This document shows, one piece after another, positions 16,599-25,512 of a DNA stretch of 32,420 nucleotides. Made by a program: the position numbers and the translations under genes. The notes under the pieces were generated by a model, which saw only the letters and a list, made by a program, of their open reading frames with translations, searched no databases and was not told the DNA's origin. Source of the DNA: Verrucomicrobiota bacterium (GTDB taxonomy: Bacteria; Verrucomicrobiota; Verrucomicrobiia; Verrucomicrobiales; Verrucomicrobiaceae); contig CAUJJC010000281.1 in assembly GCA_963204975.1 (NCBI GenBank), positions 1 to 32,420 on the forward strand. The letters are read 5' to 3'. Every line of letters starts with the position of its first letter. Positions within the stretch are counted from its first letter, which is position 1.

Positions 16599-19500
16599 TT
16601 ACAACGTCGAGACGTTTACAGTCAGTCCAGAATATGAAGCAAATCCTTGCAGGCCTATAATCCATTCACCTGCTTGAGGTGATGGGACTGAGATGGACTC
16701 CGTGTTTCCTGGCACGTAGGGGCGGAAATCATATACATCTAGTGTTGGGATACTGCCACTCTTCAGGTATAGATCACAGTCACCAGTGCCTCCAGAAATG
16801 GAAACGCTCAATTGTGTGGCTCCTGCCGGCACAATGATTTTAATATACTGGAAGGATCCAAGGGAACCTGACTGGCTGGAAAGTGAACCTGGAACTGTCA
16901 GGCTACGATAAGTGAACGCGCTCAGGGTTACATCCGTGTAAGCTGACCAAGCGTGAAGCATAATGTAGTAATCACCAGCAATGGGTGTCACGATATCTAC
17001 GGTCTCGCTGTTTCCTCCCAAGTAAGGACGATAATCCCATGTTCCAAGGTCAGGAGCTGAGCCATATTTGATATACAAATCGCAGTCGCCTGAACCACCA
17101 GCGGTTGAAATCCGTAGTGTTTCGGTGCTTCCCGATGGAACGGTGAGTTTGTATAGTGTTGTATTGTTTGATGCTCCAGCCTGCCCAAGCAACGGAACCC
17201 CCATCAAAACAGGCGTCACGGCAGGAAGGTTAATCGTGTAAGTTGCGGATGCTACGGCACTGTCGCTGTATTGAACCAAGCTAGCAAATGCCTTCACCGT
17301 CGAGGTCGCGTTGATCGTGATGGGAGCCGTGTAAACAGGAGAGCTTGAGTTTGGAGTAGAACCGTCTGTTGTATATCGAATGGTAGCACCTGCGGTGGCA
17401 CAGCTGATAGAGACGCTGAGAGCCGATGTCGATGTGCTAGACCCAGGAGAAATCAGAGGAGTGGCAACTGTTCCAAGACTGCTCTGGTAATCAGCTACCA
17501 GACTGACGCCCGAATAAGCAGAATATCCATCCACCATCACATACCAGCTACCGGCTGCGGGAGCGTTAACATAAACATCTTCATAGTTACCGCCAATGTA
17601 AGGGCGGTAGTCATAAAGCGATTTAGTCGGTGCCTGTCCATATCTCACATAGATGTCGCAATCACCTGTTCCACCGCTTGTCGTAAATGTCAGGCTTTGC
17701 TGACCTGATGGAACGTTGATTACAAAATATTTAGCGCTCCCCGTGGTCCCCGACAGACCTGATACGACTGCGCCATCAAATATAGTTGTCAGTGTCGAGC
17801 CGGAGACAGTGTAAGTAGCTGTTGCGATAGCGCTGTCGGTGAACTGGGATAGCGTGGCTATCGCTTTGACAGTGCTTGTTGTCGCAATAGTGACCGGACC
17901 CACGTAAGCAGTTGAACTGGCAGTTGGTGTCGAACCATCAGTGGTATATCGGATCGTAGCACCCGCAGTGGCGCAAGACATATTGACCACAATCGGAGAA
18001 CCTGATGTTGAAGTTCCTGGCGTGAGAACAGGAGTCGCTACGATTCCGAGATTCGATGAGTAGTCTGCAAGCAAACTAACTGCACTATAAGACGAATAGC
18101 CAGCGAGCATGATATACCAGTTCCCAGCGGCTGGTGTAGGCACAGTGACCAACTCATTATTGCCTCCGACATAAGGTCGATAATCCCATTCCGCCAAGCT
18201 CGGCAACTGGCCTTGCCGCACATAAAGATCAGCATCGCCGGAGCCACCTGAAATTTTCACATCCAATTTAGCCTGTCCCGCAGGGACGTTGATCACAAAA
18301 TACTGAAAACTATTAGCCGCACCTGATAGTGAAGCCTTTGTTACACCGTCACTCAACGTAGTCACGGGTGGGCCGGTGATTGTATAAACTCCAGTAACTA
18401 CGGCGCTATCGGCGAAGTTCGAGCGGAAAGCTTGCGCTTTAACCGTTGTAGTCGTCGAGATGGTTATTGGGCCAGAATACACAGGTGAGAGAGAGTCAGG
18501 CGTAGCTCCGTCCAGAGTGTATCTGATGCTGGCACCTGAGGTCGTCGTCGTCAGTGTAACCTGGGGAAGATTCGCAGTATTGTAGGTTCCGGGCACAGGA
18601 GAGAAAGTCGGATTGGCAACGGTCCCTGCGAGGTAATCCGCCAGCAGACTGACTGCAGAATAACTGCTATATCCATTCAACATCACAAACCAAACGCCTG
18701 CTGCTGGAGCGTCGATGGTAACCGTCTCTGTATTTCCTCCAATGTAAGGGCGATAATCCCAGACATTCAAACTTGGAAGTTGGCCGTATTTCACATACAA
18801 GTCGCAATCACCAATGCCGCCAGAGGTTTTGATGACCAGTTTTGCCTGCGAAGTTGGCACAATGATCTTGAAGAATGACTGACTGTTTAATCCGCCAGAT
18901 AATCCCGTTTTCGCAACCCCGTCTGTTAGTGTTACCATAACAGTCGAATTCATTGTGTAAATGCCAGTAGCAACCGCACTTGTATTCGAACCTGATTTTG
19001 CGGCGATCGCGCTTATTGTAGCCGATTGATTGAGAGCAAACGGCGAAGAATAAATTTGTGAAGAGGTGGTCGGTGAGCTGCCGTCAGTAGTGTAGTAGAT
19101 CGTGGCTCCTGGAGTCGCGCAGGTGATTGTGATATTCTGGGGCGGATTATAGGCTCCCGCAGCCGGACTAATCACGGGTGTCGCAACTGTCAGCAGTGAC
19201 GATATATAAGTGCCAATAAGCTGCACTCCACTATATGCACTGTATCCATGTAGCATGACATACCAGTCCCCAGCGGCTGGGTTGTTGATGGAGACAAGTT
19301 CGGCATTGCCGCCGATATAAGGACGATAGTCCCAAGTATTGAGTGAAGGAAGAGAGCCCTGTTTAACATACAAGTCGCAATCACCCGTTCCACCTGAGAT
19401 CGCTAGGTCTAGTTTCGCTTGGCCTGATGGCACAGTTATCCGGAAATAAGACTGGCTGTTGTATGCTCCGGCGAGTGCGGTTTTTGCTACTCCCGATGAC

Positions 19501-22500
19501 AACGTAGTGACGGTAGGGCCTGAAATCGTATAAGTAGCAGAGGCAACAGCGCTTTCGTTATTACCAGCTTTGTATGCACGAGCCTTAACAGTGGTAGTTG
19601 ATGAGATGTGAATTGGACCTGAATACACATTCGAGCTGGCACTCGGGTCCTGGCCATCCAATGTATAGCGAATGGTTGCTCCTATCGTAGCTGATGTTAG
19701 AGAAACATTGACTCCCGTTGTGAAAGTCCCACCCACCGGACTGAATGTTGGTGTCGCAGTTGTAACCAAAGACGCGACATAATCTGCAAGCACTGCTAGT
19801 CCGCTGTAGCTTGAATAGCCATACAACATGATATACCAGTCTCCTGATACTGGATTATTGACAGTTATGCTTTCGGCATTCCCCGATAAGAAGGGACGAT
19901 AATCGTAAACGGACGTTGTTGGTATGCCGCCCTGCTTCACATAGAGATCACAATCTCCGGTTCCGCCGTATATCTTAATGTCGAGCTTAGCCATGCCCGA
20001 CGGAACGTTGATCTTGTAAACTCTTTGGCTGCCGACGGTGCTAGTGGGAACAGCTTTAGCCACTCCATCTGTCAAGTCTGTAACGGTAGTGGCATTAATC
20101 GTAAACACCCCAGATGTTACAGCGCTATTTGAGAAACCAGACTTAGTAGCCAAGGCCTTGACGGTCGTCGTAGAAATCAACGACAACGGGCCTGTATATA
20201 ACTGAGAAGAAGTTGTCGGTATGCTCCCGTCGGTGGTGTAGTAGATGTATGCTCCAGCTGTTGCACTGTTGATAGATACCGAAAGCGGAGCCGCCGTGTA
20301 GGTGCCTGCACCTGGTGTGAATACTGGATTAGCAACCGGCAGAAGTATCGTCGAATAGTCGGCGAGAAGTGACACCGAGGTGTAGGCTGCAAAACCCCTC
20401 AGCATGATATACCAGTTGTCAGCTGCTGGATTGATTATCTCCACTGTTTCAGTGTTACCACTCAGGTAAGGCCTGTAGTCATAGGTAGTGGAGGTGGGAC
20501 GATTCCCCCTTCTAACATACAAATCCACATCGCCAGTGCCACCGTAGGTCTTGATCACTAGCTTATTCTGCCCGGACGGCACTGTGATCATGTAGAATTT
20601 CTCGCTACTGATTGCTCCGCTTGCAACTTTCGCTACGCCATCGACAAGGGTGACAAGGTCTGAAACTGCATTAACGGTATAAACTCCTGTCGCCACAGCA
20701 CTGTCTGTATAGCTAGTTAGAAATGCCTTGGCTTTAACTGTCTTCGTTGAAGTCAAGGTGAACGGCACAGAATACGCTGCTGACAAAGTGGTGGGAATGC
20801 TGCCGTCTGTTGTATATCGAATGACTGCACCAACTGTGGCGCAACTCAGGGCGACATTGACGGAACCAGAATATGTTCCGGGCACAGGGCTAAAGGCAGG
20901 AGTAGCAACTACACCCAGAATGCGATTGTAGTCAGCGAGCAGTGACACCCCCGAGTAGGCAGCATAACCATGGAGCATGATATACCAAGTCCCTGACAAT
21001 GGATTGGTAATGGATACCGCCTCAGTGTTTCCAGATTGATAGGGCCTATAATCATAGGCGCTGACAGTGGGTAATGATCCGCGTCTAACGTAAAGATCGA
21101 CGTCGCCAGTGCCGCCATAAGTTTTGATGTCGAGGGAGGTCTGATTAGCTGGAACCTCGATCTTGTAATATGCGGCGGAACCAAGAGTGCCTGCTCTAGA
21201 CCCTAGCACAACACCATCCGTAAGGCTTACAACTGAGCTATTTCCGTTGATCGTATAGTCTCCCGTTTTGACATCGCTATCAGTGTAACTTGGGAAGAAT
21301 GCACGAGCCCTGATTTGTGAAGTCGCCGTGATGTTCACTGGCGCGGTGTAGAGCGGCGATGAACTCGTCGGATTGGTCTTGTCTAATGTGTATCGGATGG
21401 ATGCCCCACTCGTAACGCACGAGATCACAACATTTACTGCCCCGTTATAGGTTCCTGCAACTGGCGAAAACACGGGCGTAGCCACTTTGGCCGTCAGCCT
21501 TGAGTAGTCGGCCATAAGACTGACGGAACTGTAAGCACTGTAGCCAAATATCATGATATACCAGCTTCCCGCAGTCGGATTACTGACAGTCACGGTCTCA
21601 GCATTGCCTGAAACATAAGGCCGATAATCATAGCTTGTTAATGAGGGGAGAGAGCCTCTTTTGACATACATATCTACATCACCCGTGCCGCCGTATGTTT
21701 TAATCTCTAATTTCGTCTCGCCAGCGGGGACGTTGATTACATAGAAGGTAGCCGAGTTGGTCGCACCTGACAGGCCAGTCTTCGCCACGCCGTCGGTTAA
21801 TGTCACCGCGCCGTTGAAGTTAAAAGTCGCAGTGGCAATAGCACTATCCGTCAGGCCTGATTTGAAGGCTTTGGCTTTGATCGTAGTTGTTGTCGTAACT
21901 GTGAACGGTGCAGTGTAAGCCGGTGATGAAGCGCTGGGACTTGAGCCATCCGTAGTGTATCGAATGATCGAACCTGACGTATCGCATGTGATGGTTACAT
22001 TGGTCGCAGACGTCATGGTTCCACCTGGAGGGGTGATAACTGGAGTCGCAACAACTTGAGTCGATGCATTGCCAAAGCCGATCATGGCTGTCATGACGCG
22101 GTTGGCGGCCGAGATGTTAGTCACTGATACATTGGTGACATTTCCCTGGTGTGAGTTACTGCTAGGATTGGTGTTGGCAGTGAATGATTTCGCGCTTGTA
22201 AAGTAATCACCCGCATCTGCAGAACCACCAGCCTCGATTTGGTTGAGCCCATCCGCTTGGACGAGCTTTATTAGTTTCGGCGTTGTGTCCGAGTTGTTGT
22301 TTTTGAAGTCGTTTCCGGCGGTGTTTAGTGTTGCATCAACATGCCAGATCAGAAGTCCATCAGTCGGCATTGATGACTGTCCTGCGTCATTGCCCAGTCG
22401 AAACCTGTTCTCCACTACAAAGAACTGGCTGAAAGGATTGCTTGCGTTGGGAAAGATTACGACCGCTTTATTTCCAACCAGCGATGTATCCCCACTAGCA

Positions 22501-23597
22501 TTTAAAGTGCGCAAGGTCGGCGCACCAGAACCTACAACTGTCGGATTGATCCAATCAAGCACCCAGCGGCTGAAGGCGTTGTGGTTTCCTTTGTTCGCGT
22601 CCATCATGTCCAGCCCACCAATGCCACCCCTTGGGTTCTGGCTCGGTGTGTAATCGTAATAATCAGCCAGTCCAAGCAAGTGCCCCATTTCGTGGCAGAG
22701 CACTTTGGGATCTACATCGGTATTGCCTGTTCCTCGCTTCGAGATGAATTGGAAAACGAATTTTTTGATCTTCTTCCCATCCCAAGTTGTCGTTGCTGCG
22801 TCATTCACAAAGAACGACCACTGATAGGCCCACCAAAAGCTACCCCAGCCAGTATTGGGTCCGTTATACAGCAATGTAACTGAGTCGATGAATCCGTCGC
22901 CGTCGTTATCGTATTGGCTGAAGTCGTGTGTAGCGTTGTAGTGATTCATTGCAGTCTTGAAAATATTGAAGACTGCTTGGTTGTGAGCGGCATCGCCATA
23001 CGTGTTCACTTGATACGATGACTTGTTGTTTGGGAACTGATACCAGCCCAAGACGTTACCTTGGAGGTTCAAGAGGCCCTCGGAAGCACGATAATAATAG
23101 CGATTCATGCTCTCAAACGGAGCAAACGCCTGCGCGGCAGCGGTTCCGTTGCCATAGAAATTTGAGGCAAAATCTGCTGGGCTCGGAGAAGCTGGAGCGC
23201 GGTAGTCAGAGAAATCACAAAGCAAAGTGAGCACCTTGGGCGATCCGGTTGTTGGAAGACCTCTTCTGCCAATTGGCGGAGCAAAAGAGCCTACCATCGA
23301 AGGGCTCATCCCAGACGCTTCCATGCTTGCACGCAAAATCTTGTTTTGCGCCTGCTCCACAAGCTCCTCCGACATGCGATCATTGCCGAGCGATTTCATA
23401 AAGTTCAATCGCTGCTCGAGATCTCCACGTTGTCTCGCTTCTTCCAATTGAGCGGGAGTGGGACGTTCGTGAGATTGGAGAGAGGAGTAGCTCCAAATCG
23501 CGAAAAGAAGCAGTGCTATGCTGCCTCCGAAAATAGCTCCCGGCCTGAGCGTCATGGGGAGCCGGCTTTCATCAGTTGTCTTGGCTTGTGCTTTCAT
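16599..23597 (-). CDS. Giant M6-type metalloprotease with nine chitobiase-C-like and ten PPC domains
   Basis: A 2332-residue exported protein. A basic N-terminus and hydrophobic helix (about 19-40) form a signal or anchor. A helical propeptide (about 45-100) follows. The catalytic domain (about 110-510) is of the immune-inhibitor-A (M6) type. It has the zinc motif HEMGHLLGLAD, with His302, Glu303, His306 and Asp312, and an upstream calcium-type loop DNDGDGFID at 231-239. From about 516 to the end there are alternating beta-sandwich domains. Nine are chitobiase/hexosaminidase-C-like units (VATP, then RYTTDGSxPxxSS). Ten are bacterial pre-peptidase C-terminal (PPC) units (GGTGDxDLYV, then YDYRPY, GNxE, WYIMLxGY). 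The last two PPC units are adjacent. The likely role is degradation or binding of extracellular protein or polysaccharide. No sorting signal (PEP-CTERM, LPXTG, type IX) is visible at the C-terminus. The ATG at 23597 is the only suitable start. GC is clearly lower than in flanking genes. Confidence 0.92.
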   Translation of the reverse strand: MKAQAKTTDESRLPMTLRPGAIFGGSIALLLFAIWSYSSLQSHERPTPAQLEEARQRGDLEQRLNFMKSLGNDRMSEELVEQAQNKILRASMEASGMSPSMVGSFAPPIGRRGLPTTGSPKVLTLLCDFSDYRAPASPSPADFASNFYGNGTAAAQAFAPFESMNRYYYRASEGLLNLQGNVLGWYQFPNNKSSYQVNTYGDAAHNQAVFNIFKTAMNHYNATHDFSQYDNDGDGFIDSVTLLYNGPNTGWGSFWWAYQWSFFVNDAATTTWDGKKIKKFVFQFISKRGTGNTDVDPKVLCHEMGHLLGLADYYDYTPSQNPRGGIGGLDMMDANKGNHNAFSRWVLDWINPTVVGSGAPTLRTLNASGDTSLVGNKAVVIFPNASNPFSQFFVVENRFRLGNDAGQSSMPTDGLLIWHVDATLNTAGNDFKNNNSDTTPKLIKLVQADGLNQIEAGGSADAGDYFTSAKSFTANTNPSSNSHQGNVTNVSVTNISAANRVMTAMIGFGNASTQVVATPVITPPGGTMTSATNVTITCDTSGSIIRYTTDGSSPSASSPAYTAPFTVTTTTTIKAKAFKSGLTDSAIATATFNFNGAVTLTDGVAKTGLSGATNSATFYVINVPAGETKLEIKTYGGTGDVDMYVKRGSLPSLTSYDYRPYVSGNAETVTVSNPTAGSWYIMIFGYSAYSSVSLMADYSRLTAKVATPVFSPVAGTYNGAVNVVISCVTSGASIRYTLDKTNPTSSSPLYTAPVNITATSQIRARAFFPSYTDSDVKTGDYTINGNSSVVSLTDGVVLGSRAGTLGSAAYYKIEVPANQTSLDIKTYGGTGDVDLYVRRGSLPTVSAYDYRPYQSGNTEAVSITNPLSGTWYIMLHGYAAYSGVSLLADYNRILGVVATPAFSPVPGTYSGSVNVALSCATVGAVIRYTTDGSIPTTLSAAYSVPFTLTSTKTVKAKAFLTSYTDSAVATGVYTVNAVSDLVTLVDGVAKVASGAISSEKFYMITVPSGQNKLVIKTYGGTGDVDLYVRRGNRPTSTTYDYRPYLSGNTETVEIINPAADNWYIMLRGFAAYTSVSLLADYSTILLPVANPVFTPGAGTYTAAPLSVSINSATAGAYIYYTTDGSIPTTSSQLYTGPLSLISTTTVKALATKSGFSNSAVTSGVFTINATTVTDLTDGVAKAVPTSTVGSQRVYKINVPSGMAKLDIKIYGGTGDCDLYVKQGGIPTTSVYDYRPFLSGNAESITVNNPVSGDWYIMLYGYSSYSGLAVLADYVASLVTTATPTFSPVGGTFTTGVNVSLTSATIGATIRYTLDGQDPSASSNVYSGPIHISSTTTVKARAYKAGNNESAVASATYTISGPTVTTLSSGVAKTALAGAYNSQSYFRITVPSGQAKLDLAISGGTGDCDLYVKQGSLPSLNTWDYRPYIGGNAELVSINNPAAGDWYVMLHGYSAYSGVQLIGTYISSLLTVATPVISPAAGAYNPPQNITITCATPGATIYYTTDGSSPTTSSQIYSSPFALNQSATISAIAAKSGSNTSAVATGIYTMNSTVMVTLTDGVAKTGLSGGLNSQSFFKIIVPTSQAKLVIKTSGGIGDCDLYVKYGQLPSLNVWDYRPYIGGNTETVTIDAPAAGVWFVMLNGYSSYSAVSLLADYLAGTVANPTFSPVPGTYNTANLPQVTLTTTTSGASIRYTLDGATPDSLSPVYSGPITISTTTTVKAQAFRSNFADSAVVTGVYTITGPPVTTLSDGVTKASLSGAANSFQYFVINVPAGQAKLDVKISGGSGDADLYVRQGQLPSLAEWDYRPYVGGNNELVTVPTPAAGNWYIMLAGYSSYSAVSLLADYSSNLGIVATPVLTPGTSTSGSPIVVNMSCATAGATIRYTTDGSTPTASSTAYVGPVTIATTSTVKAIATLSQFTDSAIATATYTVSGSTLTTIFDGAVVSGLSGTTGSAKYFVINVPSGQQSLTFTTSGGTGDCDIYVRYGQAPTKSLYDYRPYIGGNYEDVYVNAPAAGSWYVMVDGYSAYSGVSLVADYQSSLGTVATPLISPGSSTSTSALSVSISCATAGATIRYTTDGSTPNSSSPVYTAPITINATSTVKAFASLVQYSDSAVASATYTINLPAVTPVLMGVPLLGQAGASNNTTLYKLTVPSGSTETLRISTAGGSGDCDLYIKYGSAPDLGTWDYRPYLGGNSETVDIVTPIAGDYYIMLHAWSAYTDVTLSAFTYRSLTVPGSLSSQSGSLGSFQYIKIIVPAGATQLSVSISGGTGDCDLYLKSGSIPTLDVYDFRPYVPGNTESISVPSPQAGEWIIGLQGFASYSGLTVNVSTL
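16602..22055 (-). repeat. Array of diverged 570-580 bp coding repeats (chitobiase-C-like + PPC unit)
   Basis: The VATP-type start of each unit recurs near 22047, 21482, 20906, 20335, 19757, 19185, 18617, 18038 and 17465, a period of about 565-580 bp (about 190 residues). A final PPC-only unit closes the array. The units share protein motifs, but their DNA has diverged, so this is an old amplification rather than a fresh tandem duplication. Confidence 0.88.
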
Positions 23598-24043
23598 AAA
23601 TAAAAAGTCGGAGCTGTAGCTTCATAAGCCTCTAGCTTATGTTCGGGCGATCTTCGGCGATTCTCTGAACAGCCTTTCACATTAAATCTTTCTAATAAAG
23701 CATTTTTTCCTTTTTTTTGAACGCCAAAAGCCACGGTTTTATCATTTTACTTTGTTGAAATGATGGTTTTTCTCCTCACTCCGATTTTATGCTGGATAAA
23801 CTCAGATGAGAAGGTGTTCAGTTCAAAATTTTATATTGCGGCTTGGAGCGGGACCCTTAGCACTCTTTCGCTAAATTTTTTGCGAATAGCAAATCCCAGC
23901 AGGGTTACAATTCACCTTTTACCCACACATGCGTGGAGCACCATCACACCGAATGTTGCTTTTCACTCTTGCCCAACTTCGTCACTTCCAGGCGAGGCTG
24001 GAACGCGCGTCTCTCACCTTGATTGTGCAGATAGAACGGGCTG
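23598..24043. other. 446 bp AT-rich intergenic region upstream of the protease gene
   Basis: No convincing gene was found. The region holds T-rich runs around 23700-23720. The hairpin near the protease start is listed separately. A weak inverted repeat TTCCAG/CTGGAA (23986-24003) lies downstream of the sugar-transferase stop and lacks a T-run. A 95-codon plus-strand open frame at 23760-24047 has no ribosome site and no family likeness. The region must contain the promoter of the protease gene and the end of the sugar-transferase transcript. Confidence 0.6.
23623..23641 (-). promoter_or_regulatory. Perfect hairpin in the leader of the protease gene
   Basis: CATAAGC (23623-23629) and GCTTATG (23635-23641) form a perfect 7-bp stem with a 5-base loop, ending 26 bases before the start codon. 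It could be an operator or a structured leader. No T-run follows and no factor can be named. Confidence 0.35.
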
Positions 24044-25438
24044 TTAATGCGCTCCGCTGCCTTTAACCACGGCGGGAACGGTTTGGGCTAAGATCTTCAT
24101 GTCCAACCAGAGGGACCAGTTGTCGATATACTTGAGGTCCAGCGCCACCCATTCCTCGAAGTTCTTGATCCCGTTACGCCCACTGACTTGCCACAAGCAA
24201 GTCAGTCCTGGCTTTACACTAAGGCGGCGGCGCTGCGCCTGCTTCTCGATGCGATTGATTTCATACACGGGCAAAGGTCGCGGCCCCACGAGGCTCATCT
24301 CCCCACGGAGGACATTGATGAACTGCGGCAGCTCATCAATGCTGTATTTGCGCAAGAACTGGCCGAAACCAAAGATGCGTGGGTCGTTGCGGATCTTGAA
24401 AACCGGTCCGTCCATCTCGTTCTGCTGCGCAAGGTGATCACGCTGAGCTTCGGCATTGACGTGCATGGTGCGGAACTTCCACATCGTGAATGGCTTGCCA
24501 TACAGGCCACTGCGCTCTTGCTTGAAAAAGATCGGCCCGCGAGACGTGAGGCGAATGCCGATCATGGCCACCAGCCAGAGCGGAGAGGTGAGAGCGATGA
24601 GCACAGCGGCTCCGATGCGGTCGAGCAGATCCTTGGTTAGCAGCGACCACGATGCCTGCGGAGTGGTGTGGAAGACGAGCATCAACCGCCCGCTCAAGAC
24701 GTCGAAAGTGGGGCGTGCGATGGTCGTTTGAAAAAAGTCCGCGCTGATCCAGGACTCGACGCCCAAGGTTTCGCACGCCTGCACAGCCTCCTCGATGCGG
24801 GCGAAGTGAACATGCTGCGCAGCAAAAATTACACGCGACACCGAATGCTCGCGCACGCTTTCGACAAGTCGGCTCACCGGCTCACGCGTGATGTCGATGC
24901 TGCCGCAGATTTTCATCTCGGCACGCTGCTCGTCCGTGAGGCTGCCGAGCAGCTTTTCCACATCGGCCTCCAAGCCGGCCAGCAGCACATGCTCACGATC
25001 CGTGCCCTGAGCGATCTTGCGGCGCAACAGGTCGCGCTGGTAGGCTTCGCGAAGCAAGAGCAGCGCGGCGGCGACCAGGACATAAATCACCACCACCGAA
25101 CGGCTCGGCACCACCCAGCGGAAGAAAACCACGAACACGCCGATCATCATGCCCATCCACACCAGACTGCTGGCCAACTGACGCAAAGACTTGAGCGGCG
25201 ACTTGTTGTGGATGTTGGTATAAAACCCGCGAGCCTCTAACACGATCGGAGTGAAAGGCACCACCACGGCACCCACCCAAAAGAAGTCCTGGAAAGGCGG
25301 GACCACGATCTCTGCTGGGAACCAGCCCTCGAGAACATACGCACGCAGGACATACGCAACCCAGAGACTAGCGGCCAAAATGGCGCTATCCATCAGCTCG
25401 GTAAGCTGCAAATTGATTTCTTGCCGACGGCCAAGCAT
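24044..25438 (-). CDS. Polyprenyl-phosphate sugar phosphotransferase (exopolysaccharide initiating)
   Basis: An inner-membrane enzyme that moves a sugar-1-phosphate (often glucose or galactose) from a UDP-sugar to undecaprenyl phosphate, starting a polysaccharide repeat unit. The 464 residues have about four N-terminal membrane helices (roughly 14-135) and a Rossmann-like regulatory segment (about 145-260). A membrane helix near 280-300 leads into the catalytic bacterial-sugar-transferase domain. Its signatures are visible: FKQERSGLYGKPFTMWKFRTM, then KYSIDELPQFINVLRGEM followed by SLVGPRP, and SVKPGLTCLWQVSGRN. This is the WbaP/CpsE-type architecture. It stands alone, without other glycosyltransferase, flippase or polymerase genes nearby. 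The ATG at 25438 lacks a Shine-Dalgarno. It is divergent from aroD across 65 bp. Confidence 0.92.
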   Translation of the reverse strand: MLGRRQEINLQLTELMDSAILAASLWVAYVLRAYVLEGWFPAEIVVPPFQDFFWVGAVVVPFTPIVLEARGFYTNIHNKSPLKSLRQLASSLVWMGMMIGVFVVFFRWVVPSRSVVVIYVLVAAALLLLREAYQRDLLRRKIAQGTDREHVLLAGLEADVEKLLGSLTDEQRAEMKICGSIDITREPVSRLVESVREHSVSRVIFAAQHVHFARIEEAVQACETLGVESWISADFFQTTIARPTFDVLSGRLMLVFHTTPQASWSLLTKDLLDRIGAAVLIALTSPLWLVAMIGIRLTSRGPIFFKQERSGLYGKPFTMWKFRTMHVNAEAQRDHLAQQNEMDGPVFKIRNDPRIFGFGQFLRKYSIDELPQFINVLRGEMSLVGPRPLPVYEINRIEKQAQRRRLSVKPGLTCLWQVSGRNGIKNFEEWVALDLKYIDNWSLWLDMKILAQTVPAVVKGSGAH

Positions 25439-25484
25439 ACTGGGCAGTTTCGAAAGGTTCTAAATTACTTCTGATTTATTGACT

Positions 25485-25512
25485 ATTATAATCATTATAG
25501 AAAATGGCTCAA
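25485..25512 (-). promoter_or_regulatory. Candidate sigma-70-type promoter for the sugar phosphotransferase gene
   Basis: On the minus strand TTGAGC (25512 to 25507) is separated by 16 bases from a perfect TATAAT (25490 to 25485), about 47 bases before the start codon at 25438. The -35 matches 4 of 6 consensus bases and lies inside the first codons of the divergent aroD gene. A second minus-strand TATAAT is at 25499 to 25494. Confidence 0.42.
25487..25492 (+). promoter_or_regulatory. Candidate -10 box for aroD
   Basis: A perfect TATAAT ends 11 bases before the aroD ATG (25504), so transcription would begin about 4 bases upstream of the start codon, giving an almost leaderless message. The upstream -35 (TTACTT near 25465) is poor. 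The box shares bases with the minus-strand -10. Confidence 0.35.

Noticed and set aside
16602-22055. The regular spacing suggested a CRISPR array or recent tandem duplication
   Set aside because: Units are about 575 bp, coding, and diverged at the DNA level. There are no short identical repeats or spacers and no cas genes.
23986-24003. TTCCAG/CTGGAA hairpin as terminator of the sugar transferase gene
   Set aside because: The stem is only 6 bp with no following T-run, so it does not support an intrinsic terminator.
23760-24047. 95-codon plus-strand open frame in the AT-rich gap
   Set aside because: It has no Shine-Dalgarno or conserved motif, and its end overlaps the stop region of the sugar transferase.
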